Source: Alentia gelatinosa (taxonomy: Eukaryota > Annelida > Polychaeta > Phyllodocida > Polynoidae). From it: DNA of 64,000 nt. The stretch is from contig OX465580.1 in NCBI GenBank assembly GCA_950022655.1, positions 100,768,797 through 100,832,796 on the forward strand, given 5' to 3'. The notes beneath the pieces were generated by a model. The model was not told the DNA's origin, did not search any database, and saw only the letters and a list, made by a program, of their open reading frames with translations. The translations under genes were made by a program, and so were the position numbers. Each line of letters starts with the position of its first letter. Within the stretch, counting starts at the first letter, position 1. Positions 11,455 to 24,419 of the stretch are shown here, in pieces.

Positions 11455-11995
11455 TTAGGCTCTTACGCCCAAATACTGAACACAGCCTGCCGACACCCTC
11501 CACCCCTTCGTGCATGGTATTACCAAGTCCCCACCTTGGAGGCCGTGACTGACGACCGCCCTGCTTGTGGTATGGTGATTAGCCGCGTGTACTGCAAAAG
11601 CAATGCGTGCGTGTGTGTGGAGACCGCCCGCATGCGAGGCTGTCCGCCATATCAGCCGCACCCACCCCCACCCGCGCCCCTCTCCCACTGGCCGTCACCT
11701 ATCGCCCTCCCCACCTGCCTTATGCCCGCCTACCCGCCGCCTGCTTGTCTGTGGGCGCCGCCCGTGCGGCCGCTTTCCGTCCGCAAAGTACTACGTCCCA
11801 AGGCGGAAGCCTGCTTTTAGGGGCCCCGGGCTTCCAGTTGAGCGTCCCAGCGCTGCCGTATCAATTGGGATTAAAGAGGTGATCATTAGGCTCACCACAC
11901 CTGCCCTAGCCAGTAGACATGTGCCCCTCAGGACCAGCGTTTTAGGCCCGACTGCTTCTCATTGCGGACCGATATGCCCATGGTTTGAGTCAATA
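11455..11995. other. GC-rich patch with overlapping frames, not assigned
   Basis: A C-rich plus strand leaves several frames open at once (11536-11820, 11603-12025, 11607-11882). Their proline/alanine/arginine-rich products look like a by-product of composition. No splice-bounded frame stands out. A possible CpG island. Confidence 0.35.
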
Positions 11996-13180
11996 GGGAG
12001 GCCAGCCGATTCCTACATTAAGTAATTATATCATCAGAGTCTGCCCCGGAGAAACCAGACAAGGGCCATAACAAGGAGCACCACAGATGGCTTTACAATG
12101 CTGGTCTACTGAGGTCTATATTGGACGCGTGCGTGGATCTATAGGAGGAACGCACGTCGATAGGCTAATGTACATACTCTGATAAATGTATAATATTGAT
12201 TCACAAAAATTATAATTCTAACCAAAATCATTTATGACTCTCCGAGATGAAAAATGCCAATGTCGAGCTCTAGTAATTTTCACTTATATATTGAAGCTAT
12301 TCTGAAATGGGAATTGCCTTTTCTCTAGCGTTAAATCTTTCTGCGAACCGTTGGAATGGGTTGGACATAGATATATACATGTGTATATATGATTCCATGC
12401 AGACTTGTGGTGATGGATTTTCCACGCCTTCACTTATCATCGACATACTGCCGGCTGTAATTTGTAGGCCAGGCACCATCCCTCGCGAACTGTTCTTAAA
12501 GGCCAGAGGGGAGGGCTTTCTCCTCATAGGCGAGGACACATGCCAAGTCCTCGCCTACCCATCTGCCCGTGGCCCGACACGCGCCATCCCTGACACCCTG
12601 CTTGTTCTCTTAATGATATATTCTTGTTGCAACTGAAATGAAGCTCAGGTTGTACTACAAGGCCGACGCCCGGGCATGCTCGACGAATAAAAATCCACTT
12701 TACTTTATCAAAGGACGAGCAATTGGGAGTTGCTCGTCTGCTAAAGTGTAGGTGTACGAGGTATTTGCCGCAGATATTGTCGACGTGGTGTTGGGCGGCG
12801 GGGCCGTGGACAATCACGTTGGTCGGCTAAGGGCAATCCCTGTAGAAAGACCCGGGAAACGATGCCAACCCCCGCTATCCGCTCACTCACTTTCCTCGTA
12901 GCGACAACCCGGAACCCGACCTGCATTTGAGTGTGTGTGTGTGTGTAGGTGTGTGTGTGTGTGTGTATGTATGTATGTGTGTGTGTGTATGTGTGTGTGT
13001 GTGTGTTATCTCTAGGTACCGTGACAGCTCTATACCCTAGAGTAAAGACAAATCAAAAATACGCTCCGAGAAACCAACGTGTTATATGTTAGAAATAATG
13101 TATGGCCAGACAGATTGAAGAATGTGCATTGTGCCGCGTTGCTTCATTATCTGACCATTAGGAGGAAGAAATATTTCGAT
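11996..13180. other. No gene seen; long GT microsatellite
   Basis: Apart from the microsatellite at 12930-13006 there is unremarkable sequence. Frames of 60-110 codons occur on both strands at 12297-12926 but have no recognisable features. Confidence 0.5.
12930..13006 (+). repeat. (GT)n microsatellite
   Basis: About 77 bp of GT repeats with a few TATGTATG interruptions in the middle. Confidence 0.95.
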
Positions 13181-13312
13181 CTGTGAACTCGACATCAAAC
13201 CTTCCCCCAGAACCCCATTGCCTGTCTTCTCTTATCGCGGGGCGTTTTCCCAGGGCACCGCCCTTAACCTCGGAGGGGACTATACTGAGCTGTGTGTCGC
13301 CCTTATCTCTTA

Positions 13313-13325
13313 GCCGCCATGTTGG
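13313..13325. promoter_or_regulatory. YY1-like site GCCGCCATGTTGG
   Basis: A near-ideal match to the YY1 consensus (reverse complement of AANATGGCGGC). It lies in a short GC-rich patch (13200-13350). It might mark a minus-strand start site, but no coding exon was found beside it. Confidence 0.3.
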
Positions 13326-13404
13326 CTGCTGGGGGGAACCCCTACGGTATGCATTGTATAGAGTTAAGAATGAATCATGTGCACCATCATTTTCATGGAC
13401 ATAA

Positions 13405-14653
13405 GCTCAATAGACAATATTGTAAAAGGACACCTCTCTTTACACTGAGTTTTTAGATATCAAAGGTTGCTGCATTTTGAATGGTGACACTTTTAAATCA
13501 GGCTCCCAGGATTAAGATAATAAGTGTCACTTTATTTTTTCATGAGCCATTCTGCTTGATATTTAGGGGAAATGTAAGCATCAAAGGAAGAGTCATTCTG
13601 AATCAAATAGCGATGTCAAGTGGCCTTGTTTGTAAAGTTTTCTATATTATAAAGAAAATACCAATATTGTTATGAATAAAGAGTGTAATCCCAAAAGAAC
13701 CTGGAAATTGCATGCAGATCTTGTATACACATACCCATCATAATCTCACGTTATCGCAAACCGCTCCTGGTCCGACTCGTCATTTTACCCTCCTCCCGAA
13801 CCGCGCCGCTCATTCTCTCGTAGCATCTCGTCACATGGTCGTTGCTTCGAGAATCTCGCTTACGTCTCCGTCCACGTTGCCATGACCACGCAGCCAGCCA
13901 TGACAGTATGTCAGATGAAATCACGTGGCTATAGACAATCAGACGCCAGATCGTCCCAAGCTCGCTGTAAGCTGCTCGAGGGAAATGGCTCCGAGCAACC
14001 TAGACCATAGCTTGACTCTGCTCCCTCAGAATCTATAGCCTTTAGCAGCCCCCCCCCCCTACTCAGGTAAAACATACGTCTCCTCAATGACCCTTACCGC
14101 CATGCTGCCCTTTCGGAAACTCCCTCCTGAGCATATATTTTTTCTCACTCAATCTGGACGAGTCTATTCGCGTAAAAACTCTAAAAAGTTGATATAGGAC
14201 TTGAATCTCATGATGGAAATATTTTGGTATACATATGTTGTGTTGGTTGTGTTGTGAAAAAGACAGCCTGATTTCAAATCAGTTTATGTCTCACTTTGTC
14301 TTTCCAACACGATTCAATATCATCGAATATATTCTGGCTCCTTGCTTTTGACTAGGTTGTCAGTTAGCTGTCACAACAAGTGGTGCTGTCTTTGTCCACA
14401 GTAATCCTCCCTCCTGCAAGGCCAGGAAATACCATTTCGTATGCATAATGATTCTTGTGTCTTTTGCTACCCACTATCAGAATACAGTACATAAATAATA
14501 TAGAGAACGATCCAAAGAAAAATTCATTCAGCGCGATCTAGGCATTAACATGATGTTAATGTAACTGTGAGTAGTACTAGAAATGTGAAATTTGCGGGAG
14601 GCTCATGTATGCATATTCATCCCTGTGATGAAATCATATTTAAGCCCAATGCA
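13405..14653. other. No gene seen
   Basis: Non-coding sequence with a moderately CpG-rich part at 13760-14000 and an 11-base poly-C run at 14049-14059. Confidence 0.5.
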
Positions 14654-14813
14654 TTCGGAACATCGATGTACCTTTGTCTGCGACAAAGGAATGGTACGAG
14701 TGCATCCTAACGGCAGTCGGTAGATATGGGTCAGCTAGGCAAAGGTAAAAGTACCGTTCAAGAGACAAAGTACCGTTCCTTCATCGCCGACAAAGGTACA
14801 TCGATGTTCCGAA
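14654..14813. mobile_element. Small fold-back element (160 bp)
   Basis: The two ends are inverted copies of about 30 bases, beginning TTCGGAACATCGATGTACC and ending in the exact complement, with one difference. The interior has a second inverted pair (TGGTACGAG-like and AAAGTACCGTTCC-like segments). No coding capacity, so a MITE is likely. A target duplication is not clear. Confidence 0.6.
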
Positions 14814-16646
14814 ATCGGTAGAGAGGTACCACACCTCACTATTGCATGAATTCACCTTCAGTCAAAATACAAGCTGTACTTTTATTAATCCTGATCATAA
14901 GAACACCTCTCATTGAAATGATTCTTGTTCTTAATGTGTAGGATATAACGATAGAAAGTAATCGGTGAATTTTAAAGCCCAAAGAATAAAAGGCCTACAA
15001 TAAACTAAGGAATAGGAAGGACAGGAACATAGGTGTGAGGTACTATAGTTGGAAAGCTATGTAAGAATAGATGTCGAGAGTAGTCTTTGAACAACAAAGA
15101 TGAGTAGGTAACGACAAGTGCACAGTGTACAGTCAATGAAATATAGGAATATTAATACAAGGGAAAAGAGAGGTTAAGAAAAGACAGCCAATCACCAAGC
15201 ATAATACTGAGATCGGAAGAAGACACTTGTGGACCCATTGATGTGCTTAAGGTGAGAAAAGAGCATCTGGTGATCTGGAGAAATTGAATGAGTGGGAGAG
15301 GATAACTAGAGAACTATGGTTATGGTAAAGAAGGAAAGAGGCTGAGCGTGACACGAGGGAAGAAGGGGTTGTAGAATGGGTCTGTCAAGAGGAATGGGAC
15401 ACACGGGAGGAAGTAGGGAACATTAGAACTAAGGATGTGATCCAATAGGCGAGAACTGGGCAGGACAGGAGACGATCATACAGGACCCAGGAGGTCGAGC
15501 AGCGGAGGTTACTCGAGAATCTGGCCTGGTGTGGGAGAAGGAAGAGTCTCAGATATCAAAGGGAAACGCTCAGCTCAGAGTGTAGAATGAACCCTCCTAG
15601 AGCTGGAAACCAGAGGGGAGATAGACGTGTAGAATAGGACTGAACAGCAAGCGCCGGTGCGCGGGACAAGAGATGAGAGATTTTGGTCAGGGGTGTAGGG
15701 GCAAAAGGGTTGTCGACCGTAGGGAGCTGTGTGGAGTCAGGTACCAGGGAATGTCTAGTAGAAGGCGGATATAGGGGTGGGTCCTGAAGCATACTCTTTA
15801 GTCAGACCCCTCACTGGTATGATGAAGATGCTGGTGTTCAAAATGGTGCAGTATACCATTAGGCACACAGGGTGCCTTTAGCGCATCTCTTATGAAATTC
15901 AGATACAGCCTTCCTGCACACCTCAATGGGTGATGACCAACGACATGGAAAATCGGCTATAATTTAATACAATTTAAGGCGTCTAGGCATGCATTATCTC
16001 AAAAACGCCTGCAGTGAGAGTTACCTTTCGTCTGAATCTAAAAAAACGACTCCGATTAGCTAAGCAGTTAAATTTTTTTTTTTTTTATGTTTAGGCATTA
16101 TAGAGAAGGTATTCATAGATAAAAACAAATTTATTGCAAATACTCCGGTCGCTTACTAATAATATCGTTTAGACCACACCATGTACAGGCAGTGGCATCA
16201 CATGATAAATATTCAAAGTTGTCCATTCAAATTGGTTCCTGATAGGTGACATTGTAGTACCAAATAAGTAAAATTTAATTTTTATTTTTGACTTAACCTA
16301 ACCCATTTTGTAATATTATTATAATATCAATCTCTAATAAAAAAAAAAAACGACGGTGACCCCGATTTTTAAGTTAGATGTATTTTCTACAACACTTGGG
16401 GATCATCATATTTTATTTTCAGAATGTTTACATGGGTTTTAATTTTCAAGGCAAATTGTCCGATATGCCTTTAACATAATCTATAACGGAACTGATAATG
16501 TATTTTGAATGTTTCCCCATCAAAGTAATTCTGGTATCAAATATCTTCGCAAATTAGGTTATTCAATCAAATTGCAGTATTATACTTGTTGTATGAGGAC
16601 TCAGTATGATAACGATATTTCACATGGGTCGTTTTGTGACAACTAA
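14814..16646. other. No gene seen; purine-rich plus strand at about 15060-15560
   Basis: From about 15060 to 15560 the plus strand is strongly enriched in A and G. The frame on the minus strand at 15556-15792 is proline/serine-rich, as expected from the skew, and has no domain. The rest is AT-rich. Confidence 0.5.
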
Positions 16647-16929
16647 GGCCCGGCGTCCACCTACTACGATAGAATCGTAGACCTCCCGATATGGCACCGA
16701 TACAAAATGTCAAAATCGGTGCCATATCGGGAAGGTGCAAAACCGTAGACATATGTCTAGACAAGCCAATCCACCATGCGTTGTATGGGGATTTTATCGG
16801 TATCTAATCGCAGAAACGTGGTCAACTGCCCCGATATCAGGTAACCTTCGGACGGAATTTTAATTTTTTTATCGGGAGGTGCATCGTAGACCATATCGGT
16901 GCCATATCGTAGTAGGTGGACGCCGGGCC
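16647..16929. mobile_element. MITE copy 1, PIF/Harbinger-like, 283 bp
   Basis: Both ends carry a perfect inverted repeat of at least 23 bases starting GGCCCGGCGTCCACCTACTA. The element is flanked by TAA on each side (16644-16646 and 16930-16932). Three-base TAA/TTA duplications are the hallmark of PIF/Harbinger elements. Inside is a second perfect 17-base inverted pair (16685-16701 with 16715-16731), and the same segment recurs near 16893-16909, so the element is built of nested palindromes. There is no transposase frame; it would be moved in trans. A second copy lies at 62888-63150. Confidence 0.8.
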
Positions 16930-16932
16930 TAA

Positions 16933-19900
16933 TTGTTAATTTGGATATACGTCAGGAGAGAGCCGCTTGATATCTAAAGTGTAATCTATGGATACCATCA
17001 TGCTTCAGACGTTCTTAGGAATTAGCACAGATATATGCCATGAACTGTAAATGTTTATAAAAATGATTATCTTAATTACAAACCTTTATATAGAACAGTA
17101 GTTTTATGCACTTCAAGATCTTCGTGAATATTTCTTGAGTATGATCAACACATTCAACGTTCACAAATAAGCTTTAGTAATTATCTAACGGCAGAAGAAT
17201 ATACAGTCCTACATCATAGCTGACTGTGAAAAGGATAAAAGCATCAAATGATCCTCTTCAGCATACGAATACTTACGTATTTCTTCTTGAATAACATATT
17301 GATGAGGTATCCTTATAGATGATGATTCCGCATCACATGGGGACAGCAATTAGAACTGTCACTGAAAGCAGAAGAGATCTTTTTCTTTAACCCGAAGAGA
17401 ATATTCAATGTCCTTTTCACCGCTAAGATAGATTAGTCTGAAAAAAGAAGATCCATAAATATGTACCATGTAATGAAAGCTTTTTTAAACGCCCCCTCAG
17501 AGTAACCTTTTCTAAATTGCTCAATTCAATGCAATTGGAAGATTCCAGATTAATTTCTACACATCGGCGTCCTATGCTGTACCAATATAGATTTTCACGT
17601 TTGATTTATTACCCGTGAGAAAAGACTGATGCCCACCCACCTGATCTGAGTGGAAAGATGTATCACCATTCACACGTCGGTCTTGCTCAGTCATTTCTCC
17701 GAGACACCGACCGCTTCTAAGGGAACAAAATCGATCACCCGAATACTGTTGGCTAGCTTTAGCACGGACCTAGTTCAACCAGGCTGTAAAATAGAGCGTG
17801 TACTACCCCCTCTTTGATCATGTTTCCTTTATTTAGCTATCAGCGAAATCTATATTTTCGAGTTAACAATGGTTCTTCTGTTCACCTCCTCTGGCCATAA
17901 ACAGGAGTGTACACTGTACCATCTCTATGGAAGTTCAGGATGTTGAAAAAAAGTTAAATAATTTATTTATTTTTGTCTTCATCATGCATGATTTATTCAT
18001 TTGAATAAACTATGAGACGCCTTCAATATATGAACCCTAAGCGTCTCAAAAGTAGAAATAGGAAAATCTTTAGTAGCTTCCAAATGTACGGCACACACTG
18101 CACAAAATGCTTTTTGTTTTTTGTTGTGGCACCCATAATACAGGGCCTGCACTACCCGCATATCGACTAGTGTTCCACAACCCCAAGAAGAGAGAACTGA
18201 GTTAGTGCTGAGCAGCTCAATAAGGCGTAGGAGGACAGGGGTACAATGTCAGTCTGGGAAGGAGAGTGGTGGGGCCGTGGAGAGAGTGGTCATCCCTTTA
18301 CTCCCGCCCTCTCAGCCGTGCAGGCAGCGGGGACGACCGGCTGATATGTCCCTCGGCGCATTATGACTAACGGAGCTGGCCTAGGACATCATGCCTAACC
18401 GCCCAAATAGTTGGCATCTAGCAGACATATCCGCTGAGGAATCTCCCGCTCCCAGGACAAAAAAGTACCGGAGATATCTAATCTGCGTCAGTCCTAACGT
18501 AGCCCTGAGGCCTTGGCGGACGCTCTATTTTGTTATCGAGCCCACCGTGTCTTACCCCAAGGCCCTGGAATGGCCGGCTTGCATGAGCCAGATCCAACCG
18601 GTTCCAATGAGGCCTTTCCCTGTCAATTGACTTTGAAGATCGCCCCTGCTCTACAGGCCACCAATCACACATGCACGCACGCTAACTCTCCTTCCACTGA
18701 ATCTACACCAAACCCACACACCCCTAATGGAGTAGATCTTGTACAGAATATGTATCTATCGCCATGTTTCATGTATACAAATACTAATATATTCCGAACC
18801 ACTCACTGACTTACAAAACTCATTCTTCTATACACCCCTCAGAGTATCGAAAAGAAGACACATTTATATTCAAGGATGTACTTCTTGTTTTTGATTACAG
18901 GAAGTTCCCATACATGCATCGTCGCGATCTACCACTTGCCCATAAGCACAGCATTTTTATGGTCATACAGTTCGGTACATTGTACAATAGTTCTATCTGT
19001 GTGAATTTTGATAAACAAAATGAAAACATAATTGTCTGACATCACAGAACGATAAATTATGATATAATAATCATAATATACAGGTTTGACAGATAAAGGT
19101 GTTGATGAAAAGCATGTCTAAGGTAAACAATGTAAAGATGATGAAAACAGGCACACACTTCTTTCTAGTATCCGATAATATGGAAGCATATACAAAAGCC
19201 CGCACTGGCATGCATATTCTCGTTGCTACTCCCTCAAAATCCTTTCCCTTTTATTTGGTCTGTTTTCTGGAAGTGCATTCCAGAAGATTTTACCTCTATA
19301 CAAGGGTGACCTCTTTTTGTTCAGCCTCCTTTAGGTCGAGTTCGGAGGAATCTAACGGTGTCAACTAGTGTGCTTGGTGGCATCAGCATCCAAATTAGCC
19401 CTCATTACACCGATATTAAGTTTCTCATCATGATAGCATCGACAATCTCTGTATAACTGTATAACGCCTTTGCTTATACATAATAATTATATAGACAAAG
19501 CTACCCCTGTTACCGCCTAGCACGTTGTCATGGCATATCTAAGGTGTATATATACCCGTCTGAATGGAAGCTGCTGTAATCCTCTTAAATGATATTTTAT
19601 TAAGATAGACCAGTGCATGGTATGTAAAATGTTGTTTGATAAAGCTTTATAATAAACCTCTCGAGCTCAACGACAAAAAATATAACACTGCACAATAACT
19701 GGACAAGATGCCAAAGGACATAACACATAATCTTATTAAATGGATAAGGCCTTAATTATGCAGTTTGTGTTTCAGGTGCGGGAACATTGAATCTCCTTCC
19801 TATTTACTTTCAAGGGTACAGATATATGAACATATGGCTGGTCCTCTGTGGTGCTCCTAATTCACATCTATACCCGCTACATTGACCAAACCACTACATA

Positions 19901-22900
19901 TATGCATTGTTAGAAACGCGCTTCCCTGCTCTACTACATGCACTGAAAGAACGAATTATCTACGTCTGCTGTAAAATAGCGATCCCGTGTCCGGTATTTT
20001 GCACAGAAGTACTCTATACCACTTACCAGTCTTCTTTATTTTCATATCCGTGTGATCCTTATTCCTTTCAGAATTCATTGTGTGAGTGGATGCAATATGA
20101 ACTGATACAACAGCTCTTAGTTCCACATGTCCCTTATTTGTTTTTCAGAAGGAAACCGCGATGTGGTTGTAAAGCCCATTTAACCCAGTTTCAAACCTGT
20201 GTCTTTGGCGTGTGTGCTGTTTTTATTCTCGGTACCAGCGACCTTGCACAGGGAGGTTGCCCCACGCTTTTTAGAATTGTCCAGAGGAACATCCAGTTGC
20301 CACGAGGCAGCACTTAAGTTGGATTTAATGGTTAAAACTTGTGGGTTAAATCAAATAAGATTTGGAGTTTCAAGGGCTTTGGAACAACGGCTTCTGAATC
20401 CCCAAGGGAGAGATTAATCTGGTGACAATCATGATTTTAGGAAACTGAACCCAGGTTACTTGAGATTACGGTTTTGACTGGTCGTCTTCGGGAATTCTAA
20501 GTATATTTGCGCTACTTGCAAAGTTCCTAATGGAATATTCGATGGTATCCCTTAACTAATCGCCTTTTCGCTGAGAACGATCTAACGATCTGACTGACCA
20601 TAATTGACATTCGTCGAAGGATCCATCTTTAAACTTTTATCAGGGTTTGTATTATTAGCTTATTCTTTCTAAATCTGTAATGTTATATCTCTAGGGATCC
20701 CTAGGCACCAAAATGGTTAAATCTGGGCTTGTCGGGCGCCGTGGGGACGGCCATGGGGTACTCTTAAGCTGTTCGGCTAATGCAATCATCGGGAGACAAG
20801 TCATTAATACTGCATATTGTCTCAATTAGCCAATTAAGTCTTAGGCACAGGACCCTGTACAAACTTTCCTGCAATGCCACTTTTTTCTTGCCTCGGTATC
20901 CTAAATAATGTACAACCAAAACAATATCAGAGGCACAATTCTCACTCGATGACCATTCGGCTACAAATGAGACCATCTCTTTTCATAAGTGTAGACACGT
21001 TCCTTTATCACTGATTCCGTCATGCATTGTGTAGACTATTAAACTCTGCTTAGAACTACTACTATGCGGTGCAGATCTAAACATGGGGAATAATTCGGAG
21101 ATTTCCCGTACACAGCTACGGAATTTATAGCGTTGAACATCTCACTACATGCGAACAGTTGCTAAGATATTAATCCCTTCTTCGATTTGGCTTAGTGTTC
21201 AGATAACCACACTAAAATAAAAATCTCATCATATAATCCATCGTTTTGATAAGAGGATATATTTTTGATTCGTTACACACAACATCCTACCAAAATGTGA
21301 ATCACAGTCCATAATTGCTAAGACATTCCCCTTAACAGCAACAACCGTCTACTCACGTTCATGTCAGTACGGTAACCAGCGCACACTCGTTTATTCATGT
21401 ATTCGTCTTGTTGGGTACAGGGAAATCTGTCTGTAGATGCTAGTCACGATGATCCACGTCCATTCATCTTATGGAACCCAGAGGGCCCTTCAATGTAAAG
21501 GTCTTTACGTGTTCTTGTTCCCCCGCTGGATGATGAAGGATGCATAACGATTCTTTCTCTTTCCTTTAATTCGTTGTAAAGTGGGGTGAATACATGTATT
21601 ATCAAGAGGTTATCATAAAAGGGAAAATCATTGCACGACATTTGTTCCATATCAACTTAAATTTGTCTCCATCTATACTATAGGTTCTATTGATATGAGT
21701 GCTCTATTCTACTTCTACATATAAAATATAGTTTCCGCCAAATGTGCTTCGATATCAAGATTGAGAATAAAAGCCGAAACGATAATCATTCGCATAGGTT
21801 TACATTTACTTTTGTTGCCACATTGGCTTACTAATTTCCATAGGGTATCCGCTACCAGTTTCAATTTGTTGTGAATAGATATATACTCTCACATTGGTCC
21901 CTTTGATGTTAGTTGGAGAGGGTAAATGGAAGGCTTGAGGGTGGCTTTGTTTGAAAATTGGCTGTACCCTTGATTGATGATGCGTTGAAATCACCACTGA
22001 GTGTGACTGTATATTGGACTGTACACCTCGCCATTGTGTCGTGTTCTCATCCCCTCTTCGTGTGCATTAGCCGTCACAGAATCCTGGCACGGTCAGTGTC
22101 GGCTGGTTCGGATTTCAGGCGCCTAGTGGCGTTGTTGTCGGCTCTAAATGAACGGGTTCCAAACATCGCATCAGCACACCCATACCCCGGAAACTATGGC
22201 TTCATTTACAGTGACTGGTTCAGTGCACATTTACGTATTTATCTCAAGCCAGGATCGACCACAGCGTGCCCAAATCCGAAGATGCACGGCCAAGTGCATC
22301 GCCCATTGTAAAATATAGGCTTATGTATGTTGATAACCAAGTATTTATCTCTATTACGTGCCCGAAACAGAATAGTGACATATTCCTGTTTAGCTCATTG
22401 GCCAAACAGCGGAGGGCAAGAGTCAGTCCTGTCATCCTAATTCCTCTCTTCCGTTTCATTCTGGAATGAAGTCCTCCAAATAACAAACTTGGGCTTATAC
22501 TTTATAATTTGATAGAATCTGCCAATCACTCGGAAGTCAGTACAAATAAACCAATTCTTTGATATATTTAGTTCTCGCCTATGTTTTTTCCCGTTTGTCT
22601 GTATAATTGTTGGTGTTCATACGTCATATTTTTATCTTTCTTTGATATTTATTCATCTCTGTAAAGATAAAATATAGAAGTACTAACACTGGATTCTGGA
22701 GAGGTTATATATAAACTACTCTCTATCTCTCTTTCCCTCTATGGAGACTTAACGATCACATTTGACTTTTCGAGTAGGCAGGGGACATTTATGTGAATTC
22801 TCAAGTCCAGATTTATAAATCAGTAATCCCGCACATTGAGGGCTATATTTGGACGTATGCAGATGTTAATGCCTTCAACCGGCAGCTGTCCCATCAAAAC

Positions 22901-22906
22901 AACTAC
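16933..22906. other. No gene seen over about 6 kb
   Basis: Mostly AT-rich DNA. A GC-richer patch at 18290-18640 has open frames on both strands without recognisable content. The 136-codon frame at 19907-20317 and the 117-codon frame at 21958-22311 show no domain, splice context or composition typical of coding DNA. A TGAGACGC pair forms a small hairpin at 18013-18048. Confidence 0.5.
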
Positions 22907-22930
22907 TATATATATATATATATATATATA
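22907..22930. repeat. (TA)n repeat
   Basis: Twelve TA units. Confidence 0.9.
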
Positions 22931-23940
22931 CACCAGGTGTCGTGCATAGTAATAATGGGATGATAGGAATTCGAGTGCTTCTTGTGGCATTGCCTATAGT
23001 TATCAGTGGGAAGCAGTTCTCTCCTCTATCTAACGAGCATGCTAATTGAACACGGAAGCGTGTTGGACTGGTCGTCCTCGCCCTGCAGTGTCACGCTTAT
23101 CTTCCAACGTCAGAGCACTCAACATAGTTGTCAGCTGTCAGTCTACCAATGAGCTATACCCCCAACCATCCACTCCCCTGTACCGCGTGTGTTTCTACAA
23201 GGGTAAAACTGCTCTTGGACCCCCGTTCCTTCATCCCCTATCTCTGCCCTGGCTCTATATCGGTGCTATCAGCAGCCACGCCCCTAGGGGGAGCTGTCAC
23301 TTTCCGGTTCCGGTAGTCTCGCGTCAAAAATGTCTGTTTACCTAATTCCCTTTCATCCCCCGTTATCGCGCATGGAAACACAGGAATGTGGATTGATTTG
23401 AGCTACCTTGCAAAGCTCATAATGCTCGAATGACATGTCATGAAACTCCCGTTGGGACTAGTTATAGCGTATGTGCCAGGCCTGGCTTCTTAAAGGATCT
23501 AACCAGGTGACTGAGTGAAAGAAAGATTAAAAAGGTGATATGAAATAACCGACTTTTACATCAAATGGAGTGAGAGTATCGTTGATAACATCATAATGGA
23601 TAGCATTTTTGGTATAATATGTACAAAGGAACGTCTATACATCGTTTTAAGGTACGGAAGTAACACTTTATTAGTCATCTTACAAGCGTCAAATGGCGAA
23701 AATCCAGAGATGCACACTGAAAATATCGTAATGCATTACCATAGTGTTATGAGTAGTTGACGAGATTTTTGCAAAAGAATGCCTTTCCCCTTCTTACATC
23801 GTTCTCAATTTTTTCGAAGGCCACTTGGTAGGGTGTCTCATTTTCTTGCATCTCCGGGCCTCTATCCAGTGCCCTCCCTTTAGAGACCCCACCTTCCCCC
23901 CGGTATCTTCTGCCGTTTTTCTATAGGTGAGACATGTGGT
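22931..23940. other. No gene seen
   Basis: Frames at 23046-23345 are short and unrecognised. CCCCTAGGGGGAGC near 23281 weakly resembles a CTCF core. Confidence 0.5.
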
Positions 23941-23944
23941 CGGC

Positions 23945-24370
23945 AGGACCACGTGATGGATGTGTGCGGTCACGTGACAGCCGACTTAGACGTCGCTCTA
24001 TTTAAATGGTGCACGAAGGAGGAGGAGGAGGCGTCCCTGCTTCTCCGCCGCTCCTGTCCCGTCTTCCTGCTCCCCACAACTCCTCCTGCCCTCCTCCACG
24101 TACCACCTCTTCCCACTACTCCGTCCTGGGCCATACCCCTACCAGTGCCTTTTCTCATGGTCTTCCTTCCTCTTCTTGGCAACCTCCTCGAAACGTCGCC
24201 TAGAAGTGGAACGCCCCCCCCCCCCCCCGCGCTCTCCCCCGTTGCGACCTGTGCTGCCCTCTGTGAGCAGGGTTGGCTATCAATCATAACCCGCGCTAAC
24301 CACTCTCAATGGGGCAAGTCAAAGATCGAGCGCTGCCACCTTGCGGCACCTCTCTACGCATGCGCAAGCC
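23945..24370 (+). promoter_or_regulatory. Promoter-like region: paired E-boxes, TATA-like box, NRF1-like site
   Basis: Two CACGTG E-boxes lie 21 bp apart (23950-23955 and 23971-23976). They are followed by GACGTC (23989-23994) and TATTTAAAT (23999-24007), placed as a TATA box for plus-strand transcription starting near 24030. An NRF1-like TACGCATGCGCA is at 24355-24366. Downstream the sequence is GC-rich and interrupted by a poly-C run. The 150-codon frame at 23953-24405 begins upstream of the TATA-like box, which argues against it being the product. Confidence 0.35.
24214..24228 (+). repeat. Poly-C run (15 bases)
   Basis: Uninterrupted C run. Confidence 0.95.
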
Positions 24371-24419
24371 ACCCCAAAAATGATGTCAAATATCAAAGTC
24401 GGTAGGGGCGTATCGTGGG

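Noticed and set aside
19907..20317. 136-codon plus-strand frame
   Set aside because: No domain, ordinary AT-rich composition, no splice signals that would favour it.
20691..20704. Perfect 14-base palindrome CTAGGGATCCCTAG
   Set aside because: A few such palindromes are expected by chance in 64 kb.
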